DNA of 52,987 nt from contig JAHHIB010000063.1 of NCBI GenBank assembly GCA_019359075.1, positions 1 through 52,987 on the forward strand, given 5' to 3'. The first letter of the stretch is position 1. Every line of letters starts with the position of its first letter. Origin of the DNA: Kalymmatonema hyalinum WJT4-NPBG1. Its GTDB lineage: Bacteria > Cyanobacteriota > Cyanobacteriia > Cyanobacteriales > Nostocaceae. The notes beneath the pieces are model-generated. The model was not told where the DNA came from and did not search any database. It saw only the letters and a program-made list of their open reading frames with translations. Position numbers and translations under genes: made by a program. Of this stretch, positions 28,624 to 36,279 are shown piece after piece.

Positions 28624-29544
28624 CTACTCCGGCTTCTTATCTCGCAGCATCAGTTCTAAAAGCCCTTGTCGGGGTGTGATTTCACCCTGAAGTAAACGAT
28701 AAACTTGCTCGGTAATTGGCATAGGAATATTTTGCTGCTTAGCTCGCTGCACTAAAACCTGAGTCGTATTAACTCCCTCAGCAGTTCCTTCTAGATGGGC
28801 AAGAATTTCTGCTAGTGTTTTACCACCAGCCAACTGGTAGCCAACTTGGTAATTACGACTCAAGGGACTGTTACAAGTTGCTAGCAAATCGCCCAAGCCG
28901 GACAAACCGTAAAATGTTTCCATCTTCGCACCCCAGTGAAGACCGATGCGAACCATTTCTGTCAGCCCACGGGTGACTAAAGCAGCTTTAGCGTTGGTTC
29001 CCAACTGCAAGCCATCACATACACCAGCGGCGATCGCCATCACATTCTTGAGTGTCCCCCCCAGTTCCACTCCCAAGGGGTCAGAATTAGTGTAAACCCG
29101 AAAACGATCAGAAGAAAACACCACTTGCACGAACTGTGCTGCAGTCATGACACTGCTAGCAACAACACTTGCTGCTGGTAATTCCTGTTGTATTTCTTTA
29201 GATAAATTGGGACCAGAGAGAACAACGACTGCATGGGTGGGGAAAGCTTCTTGCCAAATTTGTGACGGGGTACAAGTGGTTTGAGGATCTAAACCCTTCG
29301 TCGCCGTTACAAAAATAGTCTCACCAGATACGCGTAAAGACCGTAGTTCGGTAGCTATAACTCTCACGCCCTTTATCGACACAGCAGAAAGGACAATATC
29401 GGCACCTTGTATGACCTCCGCCAGCGTTTGCGAACCCCGACGCGACCACACACGCACTTCATGACCATTTGCGATCGCCAGACTAGCAAGAGCTGTTCCC
29501 CAAGCACCTGCACCAAGAATTGTGACCAATTTTGCATCACTCAT
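28624..29544 (-). CDS. gpsA: Glycerol-3-phosphate dehydrogenase [NAD(P)+]
   Basis: This 306-residue enzyme has the N-terminal nucleotide site VTILGAGAWGTALASLAIAN and the family blocks VTATKGLDPQT, VVLSGPNLSKEI, GVELGGTLKNVMAIAAGVCD, LGTNAKAALVTRGL, FYGLSGLGDLLATCNSPLSR, and TAEGVNTT for the substrate pocket. It makes sn-glycerol-3-phosphate from dihydroxyacetone phosphate for membrane lipid synthesis. It lies 34 bp downstream of lipA on the same strand, so they may share a transcript. Confidence 0.94.
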   Translation of the reverse strand: MSDAKLVTILGAGAWGTALASLAIANGHEVRVWSRRGSQTLAEVIQGADIVLSAVSIKGVRVIATELRSLRVSGETIFVTATKGLDPQTTCTPSQIWQEAFPTHAVVVLSGPNLSKEIQQELPAASVVASSVMTAAQFVQVVFSSDRFRVYTNSDPLGVELGGTLKNVMAIAAGVCDGLQLGTNAKAALVTRGLTEMVRIGLHWGAKMETFYGLSGLGDLLATCNSPLSRNYQVGYQLAGGKTLAEILAHLEGTAEGVNTTQVLVQRAKQQNIPMPITEQVYRLLQGEITPRQGLLELMLRDKKPE

Positions 29545-29578
29545 TAATCATCAGTCATTAGTCATTTGTTTTCTCCCC

Positions 29579-30457
29579 CTACTCCCTCACACGGGGGTTA
29601 CGCTCCATCAATTGCCTCACTTGCTCTGCATGATATGAGCTTCTTGTCAATGGAGAGGATACAACTTGTAAAAATCCTAGTTCTTCACCGAAAGCTCTCC
29701 AAGCAGCAAATTGCTCTGGGGTGATAAAATCATTCACCTGCAAGTGTTTTTGACTCGGTTGGAGGTATTGCCCGATGGTCAAAATATTGCAATCCACAAC
29801 TCGCAAATCCCGCATAACTTGGCGGACTTCCTCATCGCTTTCGCCGAGTCCCACCATAATACCGGATTTGGTGTAGACCCAAGGAGCAATTTGGCGCGAT
29901 CGCTGCAATAATTCGAGCGATCGCTCATAGTTCCCCTGGGGACGCACCCGCCGATACAAACGAGGAATCGTTTCTGTATTGTGGTTGAGAACTTCTGGTT
30001 GTGCTTGGAGAATCAACTCTAGCGCTTGCCAGTTACCGCACAAATCAGGAATGAGAACCTCAATGGTTGTCTGGGGTGAGATAGTGCGAATCGCTTCAAT
30101 ACATTTGACAAACTGCAAAGCTCCACCATCTGGCAAGTCATCTCGGTTCACAGAGGTAATCACCACATGATTCAGTTTCATGCGGCGTACCGCTTCTGCC
30201 AGTCGTGCTGGTTCCGTGGGGTCTAGAGGTTTAGGTTTTTTCTCAAAATCAATATCACAGTAGGGACAAGCACGAGTACAAGCTGGTCCCATAATTAAAA
30301 ATGTGGCTGTACCAGCGTTGAAGCACTCACCAATATTTGGACAGGACGCTTCCTCACAAACCGTATTGAGGGCTAAATCCCGCAAAATTTCTTTAACGTT
30401 ACCAACACGCTCCCATTGAGGCGCTTTTACCCGCAACCAGTCTGGTTTAACAGTCAC
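29579..30457 (-). CDS. lipA: Lipoyl synthase
   Basis: This 292-residue radical SAM enzyme carries both cluster motifs: the auxiliary cluster [12 protein letters not shown] (residues 34-45) and the SAM cluster CTRACPYC (residues 60-67). Further blocks are [37 protein letters not shown] and [15 protein letters not shown]. It inserts two sulfurs into octanoyl-E2/GcvH to form lipoate. Cyanobacteria often have two lipA copies; this one begins [16 protein letters not shown]. Confidence 0.94.
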   Translation of the reverse strand: MTVKPDWLRVKAPQWERVGNVKEILRDLALNTVCEEASCPNIGECFNAGTATFLIMGPACTRACPYCDIDFEKKPKPLDPTEPARLAEAVRRMKLNHVVITSVNRDDLPDGGALQFVKCIEAIRTISPQTTIEVLIPDLCGNWQALELILQAQPEVLNHNTETIPRLYRRVRPQGNYERSLELLQRSRQIAPWVYTKSGIMVGLGESDEEVRQVMRDLRVVDCNILTIGQYLQPSQKHLQVNDFITPEQFAAWRAFGEELGFLQVVSSPLTRSSYHAEQVRQLMERNPRVRE

Positions 30458-30588
30458 AATCCGCTTCTACCACTTCATTTGTACACAGTAAATGGTAGCA
30501 AGCTTCATCCATGGGTGGATGAATTTGCAGACTACTTTTCCATTCATCATTCTTTGTGATATTCTTTGATATATTGGAATAATTGTGC

Positions 30589-30662
30589 CGGGATGTGGCG
30601 CAGCTTGGTAGCGCACTTCGTTCGGGACGAAGGGGCCGCTGGTTCGAATCCAGTCATCCCGA
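30589..30662 (+). tRNA. tRNA-Pro(CGG)
   Basis: Acceptor CGGGATG pairs with CATCCCG and the discriminator is A. The D arm is GCGC...GCGC, the anticodon stem CTTCG/CGAAG encloses the loop TTCGGGA (anticodon CGG), and the T arm is CTGG-TTCGAAT-CCAG. CCA is not encoded. A run of nine T follows. The gene is intact even though a CAST has inserted 10 bp behind it, and it contains the protospacer used for homing. Confidence 0.95.
30608..30627 (+). other. CAST homing target: PAM GTA and 17-nt protospacer in tRNA-Pro
   Basis: GTA at 30608-30610 fits the GTN PAM known for Cas12k. The next 17 nt, GCGCACTTCGTTCGGGA (30611-30627), are identical to the spacer at 30868-30884 on the minus strand. The transposon begins at 30672, 61 bp beyond the PAM, within the 60-66 bp window known for type V-K insertion. 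The protospacer spans the D-arm exit and anticodon arm, a part of the tRNA under strong conservation. Confidence 0.92.
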
Positions 30663-30666
30663 TTTT

Positions 30667-30671
30667 TTTTT
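30667..30671. repeat. Target-site duplication, copy 1 (TTTTT)
   Basis: Five T immediately precede the transposon end at 30672; the same TTTTT follows the other end at 52702-52706. Five bases is the duplication size of Tn7-like and V-K transposition. Because the tRNA trailer is itself a T-run, the exact register has slight ambiguity, but both termini place it here. Confidence 0.85.
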
Positions 30672-30793
30672 TGTCGAATAACTAATTAAATGTCGTCGTT
30701 AACAGATTAATGTCGTTATTAACAAATTAATGTCGCTGTTAAGAGATTAATGTCGTCAAAGTTGCTGTGAGAGTCGTTAACAAATTAATGTCG
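30672..30793 (+). repeat. CAST end (tRNA-proximal) with five TnsB-type repeats
   Basis: Repeats of the form TTAACAAATTAATGTCG end at 30695 (variant, part of the terminal repeat), 30715, 30735, 30755 and 30793. The first four are spaced 20 bp apart and the last after a 38-bp gap. They are inverted relative to those at the other end. By analogy with studied V-K elements these are TnsB binding sites. Confidence 0.9.
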
Positions 30794-30867
30794 CCGACTT
30801 TTTTTTGGGGCTACTTCAAGGTTAAGTTTCTCCATAGTCTAATATAACTGCAAATATTCGGGATTTA

Positions 30868-30894
30868 TCCCGAACGAAGTGCGCCTTTCAACCC
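30868..30894 (-). CRISPR. Delocalised homing crRNA unit: repeat 3' end plus 17-nt tRNA-matching spacer
   Basis: On the minus strand the last ten bases of the CRISPR repeat, GGGTTGAAAG (30894-30885), are followed directly by GCGCACTTCGTTCGGGA (30884-30868), identical to tRNA-Pro. The upstream part of this repeat is degenerate, although GTTT recurs at the expected 37-nt start (30921). Downstream the spacer runs into TTCGGGATAAATCCCGAA, an 8-bp hairpin that may end the transcript. Delocalised short tRNA-targeting spacers are known in V-K CASTs. The 17-nt identity here is exact. Confidence 0.93.
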
Positions 30895-30931
30895 TCTTCA
30901 CAAAATTGTAATGATGAAAACTAAAATAATA

Positions 30932-31116
30932 CTTTCAACCCACCCCTAGCCGGGATGGTTGTTGAAACTATCCACGAGTCGTCGAAGTTGACTAGTACTA
31001 AGTTCGTCTTTCAACCCACCCCTAGCCGGGATGGTTGTTGAAACTTAAGCAATCTGCTAATCACTTTAAAAGCACTGCTCTTTCAACCCACCCCTAGCCG
31101 GGATGGTTGTTGAAAC
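30932..31116 (-). CRISPR. Type V-K CRISPR array, three 37-bp repeats
   Basis: Identical repeats lie at 30932-30968, 31008-31044 and 31080-31116; on the minus strand they begin GTTTCAACAACC and end GGTGGGTTGAAAG. Spacers at 30969-31007 (39 nt) and 31045-31079 (35 nt) separate them. A third spacer follows the 30932 repeat toward the degenerate homing repeat. Transcription is on the minus strand, in the same direction as cas12k and the tracrRNA. I found no match of the two canonical spacers within the window. Confidence 0.96.
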
Positions 31117-31221
31117 TCTGCCCGTCTAGATCCTTGTTACCGAAGCTTTTCACATACAAATTTGGCAATGCTGCTAAAAAGCTTCTTCCATCTAAGTTTA
31201 AAAAACTAAATCAATTGACAC

Positions 31222-31238
31222 CTTAGTTTCAGAAACTA
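31222..31238. promoter_or_regulatory. Perfect palindrome between tracrRNA and CRISPR array
   Basis: TTAGTTTC-A-GAAACTAA is a perfect 8-bp inverted repeat in the AT-rich region upstream (minus strand) of the array. It could be an operator or part of a crRNA promoter. I did not find the same palindrome in the cas12k/regulator intergenic region. Confidence 0.4.
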
Positions 31239-31299
31239 ATATAGGACAAGGATTTTAAGATTTTGGCAAGACACCCAGGGATTTCGCCCCCGCTTTGCT

Positions 31300-31575
31300 T
31301 TGCCAAAAAAAATATTTGGAGGGTTCCCCCGACGAAGGGGGTGATTCAGTAGCCATTATTGAGGTAAACCCCACCGTTTTACAACGGCTCAAGCTTTATC
31401 AGCTTTACTCTTTATTGCTGGGAGCGCACCTATCCTGTCTTACGACAGCAGCATCAAGAGCGAGCAGCTACCAGGGTCAGAAAGCAAAACGGTCTTTCAA
31501 CCGTCAAACTAACCCAGATTTATCACAGTACAGAGACTCAAAAGAGCATGAACTGCGGCGCTGTTACTTTCATAT
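31300..31575 (-). ncRNA. Type V-K tracrRNA
   Basis: The minus strand between cas12k and the array carries blocks conserved with the studied Scytonema CAST tracrRNA: GCGCCGCAGTTCATGCTC near the 5' end, GGGTTAGTTTGACGGT, TTGCTTTCTGACCCTGGTAG, CTGCTGTC with its pairing GACAG, GGATAGGTGCGCTCCCAGCA, and GGCTACTGAATCACCCCC followed by GGGGGAACCCTCCAAA. AACCC near the 3' end can pair with GGGTT of the repeat. A run of eight T on the minus strand follows at 31311-31304. Ends are approximate. This identification is by recall of the ShCAST RNA. Confidence 0.9.
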
Positions 31576-31601
31576 TAAGTTTTCAAGGTTCGGTATTTTG
31601 T

Positions 31602-33524
31602 TTAGATTGATGAAGCTATCCGGCATTGATAAGCAAACAAAGCTAAATCCCGTGCTTGCTCTTGAGGGCTACCTCTAATTGGTTGTTGTCCGGTTTCAAT
31701 CAAGATTCCAACTTTTGCAGCTTGGCTTTGGATGTTCTCAATCAATCGACCGTAACTCCAGTTATGAACTTGTTTGCGATACTCTTTTGCATACTTTTGT
31801 TGACCTTCCTTAAAACCAGGAATTTTTTTCTCGGCTCTTGCTTGAACTTCGCTCTGAATTATTTCCCGCATATCACCGAGTTTTGGCAAGACAATGCTTC
31901 CAGCAAAATAGGTTACTGCGATCGCAACAATCTCTTTGGCTAACAATCTGTCTATATGTTGCCCTAATTCAGATTCGCCAAAATCGTTTCGAGTAAAATC
32001 TTTTTGAGCTTTGTGGCGATCATGAGAAAGGCGTTGCTTTTGTTGTTGCTGGCGATTCAAGAGGTTGTAGTTGTTACCCAGTAATTGCTTGACGCTGCGA
32101 TAAGCGAGAACTTTATTATTGCCTGCATCAAATACAGCAACGGTTGCAGGATTTTCCAAGCCAAGGCTGACACCTACTAAAATATGAGACTTACCCTCGT
32201 ATAGAGGTTTGCTTGGACGAGGAAAAGGGGTGTTAATTTTAGCAAGTGTCGATTGTTGACGGGTGACAAAGGCTTGCTGGTTTGAATTGAGTTCACCTTT
32301 TTCTTTTGCTTTTGTTAAGCTTTGCTCAACATCTCCGATTTTTTCGATGGCTACTTGTTGAGTTCCTTCAACAGTCCACATACGAGTATCAACTGAGCAA
32401 AAAAGGATTAAACGATTTACACTCCACGGTTCTCCTTTACCTTCTTGCTTTAACCAAGACAATCGTCCAGAACGTAGGGTAAATAAGCCGCTGGAATGCT
32501 GGTTTTTCCCCTTGCGTTTAGTCTCCTGGTCTTCCACAAAGCGTTGAAACCAAGGAAGGTGTCTTTGGTCGCAATATACTTCAAACTTTAGTTTGCTTAA
32601 ACCGTTAAAGCTAACAAATATTCGACCTTTATCGCTAATTTCCCAGTGCATATCTTCGTTAGTTTCATAAGCTACTGGGAAGGGGACAGTACTCGGTTTT
32701 CTTAAAAGACTAGCTTGCCAAGATTTGGCTTCGTTTTCATCTTGAGGAATGCTATTGACAGCTTTCTCTAGCGTCTCCAACCATTTTTTTCCTGTTAAAT
32801 CTCGCCCTTTAGGTACTCGGCTTTTTAGCTGCTCTTTCAGTCGTTCAATTTCGATTTCTTTTTTGCGTCTCATCTTGGCATATTTATCAGGATCTTCTTC
32901 AGCAAGGTTCACCTGACAATTATTTTTAATGAGGTAAACTAAGGCAGAGCGTCTTAGGATATCTTCTGTCTTTTGGTAAGCTTCAAATAACACACCAGGC
33001 TTGATAGATATAGGCTCATCAGCTTTGTCTTTTTTAACTTTTTTGCTTTTCTTTCCCTTTGATTTTTGATTTATACCATCAGTGGAACTTGCAGAAAATT
33101 TACTTAATATCTCGGTAGCTCTTGTACGAATAAGCTCTAAACTAGAGTGACTTTCCTGTTCAAGTTCTACATCACTTTTAAGCATTTCGAGCCAACGCTC
33201 TTTCCCTTCTATTTTGCGTTGTCGCCGCTTGTGCAAAGCTAACCAAGATTTGTATATGTATGCCACCAGAATTGTCGCTGAAGTATAAAAACGACCTGGT
33301 TGACCAATAAAAGGTTCTTGTGTTTTGAGTGAGTCACACAGTGCCTTGATAGTCGTTTTTGGCACTTTCCCAGCTTGTACCCATGCCTCAAAATCAGTAT
33401 GTTTTCCCAGCCTATCCAATAATTCGTTAACCAAGGGTGTGTTCTTCTCTGCCATGAGTTCCCAGAGATGGCGGAGCGTTTTGTCATCTGCAACTAAGCG
33501 ACATTGGATCGTAATAACGCTCAT
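31602..33524 (-). CDS. cas12k: Cas12k, catalytically inactive type V-K effector
   Basis: The start is placed at the ATG at 33524 (MSVITIQCRLV), giving 640 residues, close to 639 for ShCas12k; the frame is open 18 codons farther but without similarity. Conserved blocks are NTPLVNELLDRLGKH, RFYTSATILVAYIYKSWLAL, PKGRDLTGKKWLETL, FETNEDMHW-like YETNEDMHWEIS, KNQHSSGLFTLRSGRLSWL, ILVGVSLGLENPATVAVFDA, LAYRSVKQLLGNNYNLLNRQ, ELGQHIDRLLAKEIVAIAV and IVLPKLGDMREIIQSEVQA. In the RuvC-I position the catalytic Asp is absent (GVSLGLENPATVAV), as in all Cas12k. It binds crRNA-tracrRNA and marks targets for TnsC/TnsB. Confidence 0.97.
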   Translation of the reverse strand: MSVITIQCRLVADDKTLRHLWELMAEKNTPLVNELLDRLGKHTDFEAWVQAGKVPKTTIKALCDSLKTQEPFIGQPGRFYTSATILVAYIYKSWLALHKRRQRKIEGKERWLEMLKSDVELEQESHSSLELIRTRATEILSKFSASSTDGINQKSKGKKSKKVKKDKADEPISIKPGVLFEAYQKTEDILRRSALVYLIKNNCQVNLAEEDPDKYAKMRRKKEIEIERLKEQLKSRVPKGRDLTGKKWLETLEKAVNSIPQDENEAKSWQASLLRKPSTVPFPVAYETNEDMHWEISDKGRIFVSFNGLSKLKFEVYCDQRHLPWFQRFVEDQETKRKGKNQHSSGLFTLRSGRLSWLKQEGKGEPWSVNRLILFCSVDTRMWTVEGTQQVAIEKIGDVEQSLTKAKEKGELNSNQQAFVTRQQSTLAKINTPFPRPSKPLYEGKSHILVGVSLGLENPATVAVFDAGNNKVLAYRSVKQLLGNNYNLLNRQQQQKQRLSHDRHKAQKDFTRNDFGESELGQHIDRLLAKEIVAIAVTYFAGSIVLPKLGDMREIIQSEVQARAEKKIPGFKEGQQKYAKEYRKQVHNWSYGRLIENIQSQAAKVGILIETGQQPIRGSPQEQARDLALFAYQCRIASSI

Positions 33525-33653
33525 GGAGTTAAAGATTTTGAGTGACAACCCACTTTGATTATGAGCGCAATGGCGCAAACACTTTTAAGCGCAAGTTTAT
33601 TTTTGTTAATATACTGTGCAAAAATTAAGCCCGGACAAGGACTTGGTGCTGGG
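33525..33653. promoter_or_regulatory. Divergent promoter region between cas12k and an Arc-like regulator
   Basis: The 129-bp gap separates divergent starts. TATACT at 33610-33615 could be a -10 box for the plus-strand regulator; no matching -35 is clear. Repeated GCGC-containing words (GAGCGCAATGGCGCAAAC, TTTTAAGCGCAAG) lie at 33563-33595 and may be binding half-sites. In studied V-K systems the adjacent small regulator represses cas12k from this region. Confidence 0.45.
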
Positions 33654-33815
33654 ATGACTGAAGAAACACGAGAAGTTAGGGGAAGAATCCCTAAAGATTT
33701 AAAAATTGCATTTGAGATTGCCTGCGCTCGTTTGGAAGTAACGCAGACGGCAGCGCTGGAGGATGCTATTAAGGATTGGTTGAAAAAACAAGAGTCTGCA
33801 TCCGGTGGAAAATAG
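33654..33815 (+). CDS. Small Arc/ribbon-helix-helix-like repressor, probable cas12k regulator
   Basis: I use the ATG at 33654 (MTEETREVRGRIPKDLKIAF), giving 53 residues; upstream codons in frame have no domain character. The pattern VRGRIPKDLKIAFEIACARL and TQTAALEDAIKDWLKK is a short beta strand then two helices, as in Arc/CopG-type repressors. The position, divergent from cas12k, matches that of known V-K repressors, which are MerR-type (CvkR) in some CASTs and Arc-type in others. Weak AAGG at 33637-33640 is the only ribosome-binding candidate. It is probably an autoregulated repressor of cas12k and tracrRNA. Confidence 0.75.
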   Translation: MTEETREVRGRIPKDLKIAFEIACARLEVTQTAALEDAIKDWLKKQESASGGK

Positions 33816-33851
33816 AGTTGGTTGGGAAATGTTGACTTTACTGCTAATCAC

Positions 33852-35720
33852 CTAATATTTGGTGATGATTTCTGGATGTAGCCTGTAACCGTTGCCATTG
33901 GGTAAATTTCCATCTGTATCCTCTATCAATTCAAGGCTTAAATTTTTGCCCATCGCTTTGCCAATGAGTTCCATGAGGGCTTTTGCTCTTGCTTGGAAAA
34001 ATGCTTCAAAGTCGTCATTGCGTAAAATTTCTAGTTTGATGCAATGCGATCGCATTATTTCTTCCAAGCTAGCTACCGCAGTTCCATGTAGCTCAAACTC
34101 TTTCAGGTAAGCCGAAGGTGCTTTACTGCCGATTCTTTTATTGGTTTTAGCGCTCAATGGGGTGCGGTTAACTAAGCAGTTATATTTTTTAGGGTCGATA
34201 CCTTGTTTACGACACCATGCGATGGGGAAGATATGGTGTGAGTCGATTTGTTCTTCAAAATAAACAACGTCGTTAATTTCTTCGCCTGTAATCCAATCTA
34301 CTGCACCTTCACGCCGTAGTAATGCCGCGAACCCCTGATAAACTGCACCAAGTCGCTTTCTGACGCTAAGAAGTCTTTCAAACGAGAAATTTGCTTGCGT
34401 AATGCCAAAAGGAACGGAACCACCATTCAGCCATGCTGGTACTTCGACAATATCGCGTCCAGCTTGTGAATCGTGCCAGTGGGTATAAATTTCACCAAAC
34501 ATCCCACACCACAACCAGCGTTCCAACATACAACGCACTTGAAAAGAACGAGAGCGATCGCCCAGAATTGTCAAAATTGCGCTTAAGGCTACTAATTGGA
34601 TGGGGCAAGCAATATCATCGGCATCAAAGATTTTTTGACCGCGTAGAAAACGAGCCGCTTCTTCAAAGCCTTTGTTAACAGGGTCAGCCCATGTTTGATA
34701 TTCTTCTTTTGTTAGTTTTAATACTTCGGCACGACCGCAAGCCACACCCGGCAATTTATCTAAATTCCAGCCTTGTTTAGCTGCTTCGATTCTTCGAGTG
34801 TAACCAGCTACTAAGGTTACAGCTTGCATAAAATCGGTACTACGGACTTTCCGGAGAACTTTGAATGTCTGAAAGCGGTTTTCGCGGTGCTTCCAATCAT
34901 CTCGAAGGCTAAAATCGCCTACACAGTAGCTCGAACTCATTAAGTCAAAGAAATTCAAGTCGCATCCGGCGGTATTGGTATCCTCAAATACTTGGCATAC
35001 TGCTTCCTTGGGTAATGAGTCGCGCAGTTGAATTACGGGTATTTGATAATGCTCGAATTTTTTCAGAACTTCTAATTCTAAAGTGTCAATTAGTTCGAGT
35101 TTTTGCGGGTCGTACTGCCAGTACTTGGAAAATTTGCTGCGCCATTCGGAGAAAGAGAATACTTTGGATAATGGGAATAAAAGTGCTTCATATTCGTTTT
35201 CTGGTGTGGAACAATCGATAATATCCCCACTTCGAGTTCGCATAACTTTCGATTCGGGTAAAGCGATAATGGCGGTTTTGCGATCGCACTCTGGTTCAAG
35301 GCATTTTTCAATATCCAGGTAATACCACTTTGTCGTTAATTTCTGGCTTTTGGGGTCTTTGATGACGACGGGTTGCTCGGATACCAGCACCATGAACGAA
35401 GTTGTTAGTCTTTGCTGTCCGTCGAGTACTAGTAAATTTGGTGTTTGGGTTGCGGTAGTTGCTACACCATCAAGCAGACGCGGTTTAAATTGTTGGCGCT
35501 CGATACCTTGCTGTAACATCATGACTGCGCCGATAGGGTAAGCCAGCGATATACTAGCCAGCAAACGACGCACATGGGTATCATCCCAGACCCAATCTCG
35601 CTGAAAATCTGGTAGTTGAATGCGTCCAATTTTGATGTCCTTCATGAGATCGGATAAGGGATATTTTGTAATATCAAATGTCGAAATCGAATCCATTTGG
35701 TGTTCTGCTGTTGCTATCAT
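33852..35720 (-). CDS. DUF262 / HNH (DUF1524-like) nuclease, GmrSD-type
   Basis: This 622-residue protein ends 36 bp from the Arc-like gene. The N-terminal DUF262 domain has YPLSDLMKDIKIGRIQLPDF, RDWVWDD, IGAVMMLQQG and the key LLVLDGQQRLTTSFMVL (DGQQR). The C-terminal HNH-type domain has EEQIDSHHIFPIAWCRKQGI followed by CLVNRTPLSAKTNKRIGSK, with His-His and Asn ligands intact. Proteins of this fusion type include GmrSD, which cuts modified phage DNA using nucleotide hydrolysis, and related anti-phage nucleases. Presence as CAST cargo supports a defence role. Actual substrate specificity is unknown. Confidence 0.85.
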   Translation of the reverse strand: MIATAEHQMDSISTFDITKYPLSDLMKDIKIGRIQLPDFQRDWVWDDTHVRRLLASISLAYPIGAVMMLQQGIERQQFKPRLLDGVATTATQTPNLLVLDGQQRLTTSFMVLVSEQPVVIKDPKSQKLTTKWYYLDIEKCLEPECDRKTAIIALPESKVMRTRSGDIIDCSTPENEYEALLFPLSKVFSFSEWRSKFSKYWQYDPQKLELIDTLELEVLKKFEHYQIPVIQLRDSLPKEAVCQVFEDTNTAGCDLNFFDLMSSSYCVGDFSLRDDWKHRENRFQTFKVLRKVRSTDFMQAVTLVAGYTRRIEAAKQGWNLDKLPGVACGRAEVLKLTKEEYQTWADPVNKGFEEAARFLRGQKIFDADDIACPIQLVALSAILTILGDRSRSFQVRCMLERWLWCGMFGEIYTHWHDSQAGRDIVEVPAWLNGGSVPFGITQANFSFERLLSVRKRLGAVYQGFAALLRREGAVDWITGEEINDVVYFEEQIDSHHIFPIAWCRKQGIDPKKYNCLVNRTPLSAKTNKRIGSKAPSAYLKEFELHGTAVASLEEIMRSHCIKLEILRNDDFEAFFQARAKALMELIGKAMGKNLSLELIEDTDGNLPNGNGYRLHPEIITKY

Positions 35721-35817
35721 CGCGCACGTCTAAAAGAGAATCTGTATGTCAGCCTAAAGAAGCCTTGCAGTCATTGCAATAGTTTTTTAGAGGAATTGAT
35801 AGCGACTAGCGACTAAA

Positions 35818-36132
35818 TTATTCCTGGGTAAAGTCTGAAGGTAAATTGATAATTCCTTGAGCAACAAGCTGTTTAAATTGATTGATTAAATCAGCCTGTC
35901 GTAAAATGCGAGTTACGTATTTTGGTCTGTAGCGAAAATCTCTTCCCCAGTCTTTTACAGTTTTGGGACTTGTCCCGGTAACTTGTGCGATCGCATTAAT
36001 GCAAGCTTTGCGATAATTGCGTCCTGGTTCGTGAGTAACCCAACGACGGCAATACTCCATCGGTTCTAAGGGCAACTGACAGAGGGTATCAATTTGATGT
36101 TTGTTTTGGTGGGATTGCCCCCCAGTTTGCAT
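35818..36132 (-). CDS. Small HTH-like protein, paralog A
   Basis: Using the ATG at 36132 (MQTGGQSHQNKHQ) the protein has 104 residues. Its core, EPMEYCRRWVTHEPGRNYRK then ACINAIAQVTGTSPKTVKDW, is helical with a helix-turn-helix-like segment (AIAQVTGTSPKTVKDWG), ending in RPKYVTRILRQADLINQF. It is clearly homologous to the next gene. I do not recognise a named family. It lies about 100 bp upstream of the DUF262 nuclease on the same strand and could regulate it. Confidence 0.65.
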   Translation of the reverse strand: MQTGGQSHQNKHQIDTLCQLPLEPMEYCRRWVTHEPGRNYRKACINAIAQVTGTSPKTVKDWGRDFRYRPKYVTRILRQADLINQFKQLVAQGIINLPSDFTQE

Positions 36133-36279
36133 CTTGAGCGTTCGTGAGTTAGTAAGGGTTACAGCAGCAGGGAATTGTGAAGACACCAAGCTACTGCACC
36201 GAAAACCCATACTTGCTGACCTCAACTTAAGAAATATCTGCTCCTAGCACAAGTATTTTAGTCACGATTCACGACTAAA

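Noticed and set aside
30868-30931. A fourth canonical CRISPR repeat
   Set aside because: Only the ends of the repeat are kept and the following spacer is short and tRNA-matching, so it is treated as the delocalised homing unit rather than part of the regular array.
31295-31678. Plus-strand open frame of 127 codons between the CRISPR array and cas12k
   Set aside because: It is antisense to the conserved tracrRNA and the cas12k 3' end and has no protein-like domain. The conservation belongs to the RNA on the minus strand.
33525-33578. Eighteen extra N-terminal codons for cas12k
   Set aside because: Similarity to Cas12k begins at MSVITIQ (33524), which gives the usual 640-residue length.
33555-33653. 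Hydrophobic N-terminal extension of the Arc-like protein (as if a signal peptide)
   Set aside because: This part overlaps the divergent promoter region and is unlike the family. The ribbon-helix-helix core begins at the internal ATG 33654.
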